The position numbers and the translations under genes were made by a program. Shown piece by piece: positions 61,559 through 64,000 of a DNA stretch of 64,000 nucleotides (positions are counted from its first letter, which is position 1; every line of letters begins with the position of its first letter). The notes under the pieces were generated by a model, which made no database searches, was not told the DNA's origin, and saw only the letters and a list, made by a program, of their open reading frames with translations. The stretch lies in assembly GCF_008520305.1 (NCBI RefSeq), contig NZ_ML703287.1, positions 1-64,000 on the forward strand. The letters run 5' to 3'. Source of the stretch: Mesorhizobium sp. SARCC-RB16n. GTDB lineage: Bacteria > Pseudomonadota > Alphaproteobacteria > Rhizobiales > Rhizobiaceae.

Positions 61559-62410
61559 ATGTCGACAGCCGCATCGCTTCACCAAAGCCGCAAGCGCAGG
61601 AATGGCGTGATGATGACGCTGTGCGTCGTCGCCGCCGGCATTGGCCTCGCCTGGCTGGCGCTCATCCTCGGCGCGCTGGTCTACAAGGGTCTGTCCGGCG
61701 TATCGCTGGCCGTGTTCACCGAAATGACGCCTCCGCCGGGTGATGCCGGCGGTCTGCTCAATGCCATCTACGGCAGCGTGGTGATGACGATCATCGCCGT
61801 GATCGTCGGCACGCCGATCGGTGTGCTCGCCGGCACCTACATGGCCGAGTACGGCCGCTTCTCCAAGCTCACGACCATCGTGCGCTTCATCAACGATATC
61901 CTGTTGTCGGCGCCATCGATCATCATCGGCCTGTTCGTCTACGAGTTGATGGTGCGGCCGATGGGACATTTCTCGGCCATCGCCGGCGCCGTTGCGCTCG
62001 CCATCCTGGTCATTCCGGTCGTGGTGCGTACCACCGAAGACATGCTCAATCTGGTGCCCAACGCGCTGCGTGAAGCCGGCACCGCGATCGGCGCGCCGCG
62101 CTGGGTGGTCATCAAATCGGTCGCTTACCGTGCAGCGCTCTCCGGCATCGTCACCGGCATATTGCTTGCCATCGCCCGCATCTCCGGCGAGACGGCGCCG
62201 CTGCTCTTCACCGCGCTCAACAACCAGTTCTGGTCGAGCAATCTCAACGCGCCGATGGCCAGCCTGCCTGTCACCATCTTCCAGTTCGCTCTCAGCCCCT
62301 ATGAGGAATGGCAGCAACTGGCGTGGACCGGCGCACTCATAATCACCCTGACGGTTCTCGGGCTGAGCATTTTCGCCCGCAGCCTTACCGGACGCAGAGA
62401 GGACAGATGA
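61559..62410 (+). CDS. pstA: Phosphate ABC transporter permease PstA
   Basis: A 283-residue inner-membrane permease pairing with Pst[41 protein letters not shown] and the EAA-type loop [20 protein letters not shown] with [20 protein letters not shown] are diagnostic. The ATG at 61559 lies 3 bp after the pstC stop; its own stop overlaps the pstB start (ATGA), so the transporter genes are translationally coupled. Confidence 0.96.
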   Translation: MSTAASLHQSRKRRNGVMMTLCVVAAGIGLAWLALILGALVYKGLSGVSLAVFTEMTPPPGDAGGLLNAIYGSVVMTIIAVIVGTPIGVLAGTYMAEYGRFSKLTTIVRFINDILLSAPSIIIGLFVYELMVRPMGHFSAIAGAVALAILVIPVVVRTTEDMLNLVPNALREAGTAIGAPRWVVIKSVAYRAALSGIVTGILLAIARISGETAPLLFTALNNQFWSSNLNAPMASLPVTIFQFALSPYEEWQQLAWTGALIITLTVLGLSIFARSLTGRREDR

Positions 62411-63210
62411 AACCGATGTTGTCCACCGAATTGAACACGCCTGAAGCCGTCGTGGATAAGGCCAAGATCGAGGTCAAGAACCTCAACTTCTACTACGGCC
62501 AGTCGAAGGCGCTGAAGGATATCAGCCTGTCGCTGCCCGAGCGCAGCGTCACCGCCTTCATCGGCCCGTCGGGCTGCGGGAAATCGACGCTGCTGCGCGT
62601 CTTCAACCGCATCTACGAGCTCTACCCGAAGCAGAGCGCCGAGGGCCAGGTGCTGCTCGACGGCCACAACATCCTCGACCGCTCGCAGGATCTCAACCTC
62701 TTGCGCACCAAGATCGGCATGGTGTTCCAGAAGCCGACGCCGTTCCCGATGTCGATCTACGAGAACATCGCTTTCGGCGTCCGGCTCTACGAGAAGATCA
62801 GCAAGTCCGAGATGGACGGCCGTGTCGAACAGGCCCTGAAGCGTGCGGCATTGTGGACCGAGGTCAAGGACAAGCTCAACGCCAGCGGCCTCAGCCTGTC
62901 TGGCGGCCAGCAGCAGCGTCTTTGCATCGCCCGCACCGTGGCGGTGAAGCCGGAGGTCATCCTGCTCGACGAGCCGGCCTCGGCGCTCGATCCGCTGTCG
63001 ACCGCCAAGATCGAGGAACTGATCGACGAGCTGCAGGCCGACTACACGATCGTCATCGTCACCCACAACATGCAGCAGGCGGCGCGCGTGTCGCGTCAGA
63101 CGGCTTTCATGTATCTGGGCGAACTGGTCGAGTTCGACCGCACCGAGAAGATCTTCACGTCGCCTCGCGAGAAGCGCACGCAGGATTATATCACCGGCCG
63201 CTTCGGCTGA
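62407..63210 (+). CDS. pstB: Phosphate ABC transporter ATP-binding protein PstB
   Basis: A 267-residue ATPase that powers phosphate import. Walker A is [17 protein letters not shown], the Q-loop [20 protein letters not shown], the signature [19 protein letters not shown], Walker [15 protein letters not shown] and the H-loop [23 protein letters not shown] and the C-terminal [10 protein letters not shown] are PstB-specific. ATG 62407 overlaps the pstA stop. Confidence 0.97.
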   Translation: MKPMLSTELNTPEAVVDKAKIEVKNLNFYYGQSKALKDISLSLPERSVTAFIGPSGCGKSTLLRVFNRIYELYPKQSAEGQVLLDGHNILDRSQDLNLLRTKIGMVFQKPTPFPMSIYENIAFGVRLYEKISKSEMDGRVEQALKRAALWTEVKDKLNASGLSLSGGQQQRLCIARTVAVKPEVILLDEPASALDPLSTAKIEELIDELQADYTIVIVTHNMQQAARVSRQTAFMYLGELVEFDRTEKIFTSPREKRTQDYITGRFG

Positions 63211-63235
63211 TCTCACGCATACGAGGACCAGGCTC

Positions 63236-63943
63236 ATGGCCGAACATACAGTCGCAGCCTTCGACGAGGATCTCGGACAGATCAGCAGGCTGATCAGCGA
63301 CATGGGCGATCTCGCCGGCACGATGGTCGGCGGCGCCACCAAGGCGCTGCTGAATTCTGACAACGCGCTGGCACAGCGCGTTGTCTCCGACGACGCCATC
63401 ATGGATGCGCGCCAGCGTGAACTCGACGACCGCGCCATCACCCTGATCGCCAAGCGCCAGCCGATGGCCGACGATCTGCGTCATGTCGTCGGCTCGATCC
63501 GCATGGCGGGCGACCTCGAACGCATCGGCGACCTTGCCAAGAACATCGCCAAGCGCGTCGGCTCCGTCGGCCTCACCGCCACGCCGCGCGACCTGTCGCA
63601 CTCGATCGACTCCATGGCGCAACTGGTGCTGATCCAGGTGCAGGGCGTGGTCGAGGAATATGCGGCCGGCGACGCTGCCGCCCTTGCCAAGCTCAGGAAT
63701 GACGACGAACGCATCGACGTCAAATACACCTCGGTGTTCCGTGAACTCCTGACCTACATGATGGAGGATCCGCGCAACATCACGGCTTGCACCCATCTTT
63801 TGTTCTGCGCCAAGAATCTCGAACGCATCGGCGACCATGTGACCAACATTGCCGAGAATGCATATTATGTGCTGACCGGCACGCAACTGCCCGCCAACCG
63901 TCCGAAGCAGGACGAGACGGCGATGTCGGCGCCGGCGGCTTGA
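63236..63943 (+). CDS. phoU: Phosphate signalling protein PhoU
   Basis: A 235-residue helical protein with the two PhoU repeats: DLGQISRLISDMGDLAGTMV through PMADDLRHVVGSIRMAGDLE and RIGDLAKNIAKR, then a second half with LTYMMEDPRNITACTHLLFC and KNLERIGDHVTNIAENAYY. PhoU binds metal clusters through these E/D-rich motifs and links Pst transport to PhoR/PhoB signalling. It follows pstB after 25 bp and precedes phoB by 18 bp, the standard operon end. Confidence 0.96.
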   Translation: MAEHTVAAFDEDLGQISRLISDMGDLAGTMVGGATKALLNSDNALAQRVVSDDAIMDARQRELDDRAITLIAKRQPMADDLRHVVGSIRMAGDLERIGDLAKNIAKRVGSVGLTATPRDLSHSIDSMAQLVLIQVQGVVEEYAAGDAAALAKLRNDDERIDVKYTSVFRELLTYMMEDPRNITACTHLLFCAKNLERIGDHVTNIAENAYYVLTGTQLPANRPKQDETAMSAPAA

Positions 63944-63961
63944 CGATAGGATGACCTGCCA

Positions 63962-64000
63962 ATGATCGCGCCACGCATCATGGTGGTGGAGGATGAGGAG
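63962..64000 (+). CDS. phoB: Phosphate regulon response regulator PhoB (start only)
   Basis: ATG 63962 encodes MIAPRIMVVEDEE before the window ends, the beta-1 strand and acidic pocket of a receiver domain. Position directly behind phoU in a pst operon makes PhoB nearly certain although only 13 residues are visible. Confidence 0.85.
   Translation, partial: MIAPRIMVVEDEE

Noticed and set aside
60548-62317. A 589-codon minus-strand frame opposite pstC and pstA
   Set aside because: Very rich in D, R, H and G with no motif, exactly mirroring hydrophobic permease codons. Shadow of the real genes.

Overview
The window is a chromosomal segment of an alphaproteobacterium of the order Rhizobiales, most likely Mesorhizobium or a close relative. 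The genus is inferred from gene order and protein style: tkt-gap, zapA, a rhizobial-type RpoH, MucR- and LexA-type signals typical of this order, and a pstSCAB-phoU-phoB operon. It splits into three parts.

Left core (1-9507). The edge carries the tail of an IS3-family insertion sequence. A leftward tkt-gap pair follows, then DUF4164-like and zapA genes, a 1-Cys peroxiredoxin, a persulfide-dioxygenase-like metallo-beta-lactamase, rpoH with a clear intrinsic terminator, rluD, a small membrane protein, a VOC protein and tRNA-Glu(CTC).

Integrated element (9460-51887, about 42.4 kb). A tyrosine integrase inserted it into the 3' end of tRNA-Glu. A perfect 49-bp duplication of the tRNA 3' end (9460-9508 and 51839-51887) marks both ends, and paired TTTCGTTG boxes next to both ends look like integrase arm sites. 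The element is a mosaic, defective prophage. It keeps excisionase-like HTH genes, a primase/DUF3987-type replication protein, a structured leader RNA, a serine recombinase, virion-interior-type proteins and a collagen-repeat tail fibre. I find no large terminase, portal or capsid gene. A roughly 15-kb glycan cargo interrupts the virion module: a pyruvyltransferase fusion, GT2 enzymes, methyltransferases, a GT4/RgpF-type enzyme, a sulfotransferase and an acyltransferase. IS66 and IS110 remnants and a broken mucR lie within and beside it. Further cargo: a tightly coupled three-gene operon of two unrecognised proteins plus a metallophosphoesterase (38310-40750), a gene pair behind a perfect rhizobial SOS box, an ATP-dependent DNA ligase, a lipoprotein, a nuclease with a compensated frameshift and an exported protein with a MACPF-like signature.

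Right core (51888-64000). Small proteins, a lipoprotein and a 1516-residue hybrid histidine kinase with seven PAS-like units precede a Pho-box-driven pstS-pstC-pstA-pstB-phoU-phoB operon, in which a hairpin behind pstS should favour high PstS expression; phoB runs off the window.

Best candidates for something undescribed: the 38310-40750 operon, the structured RNA at 15670-15830, the MACPF-like exported protein, and the SOS-controlled pair at 43808-44478.
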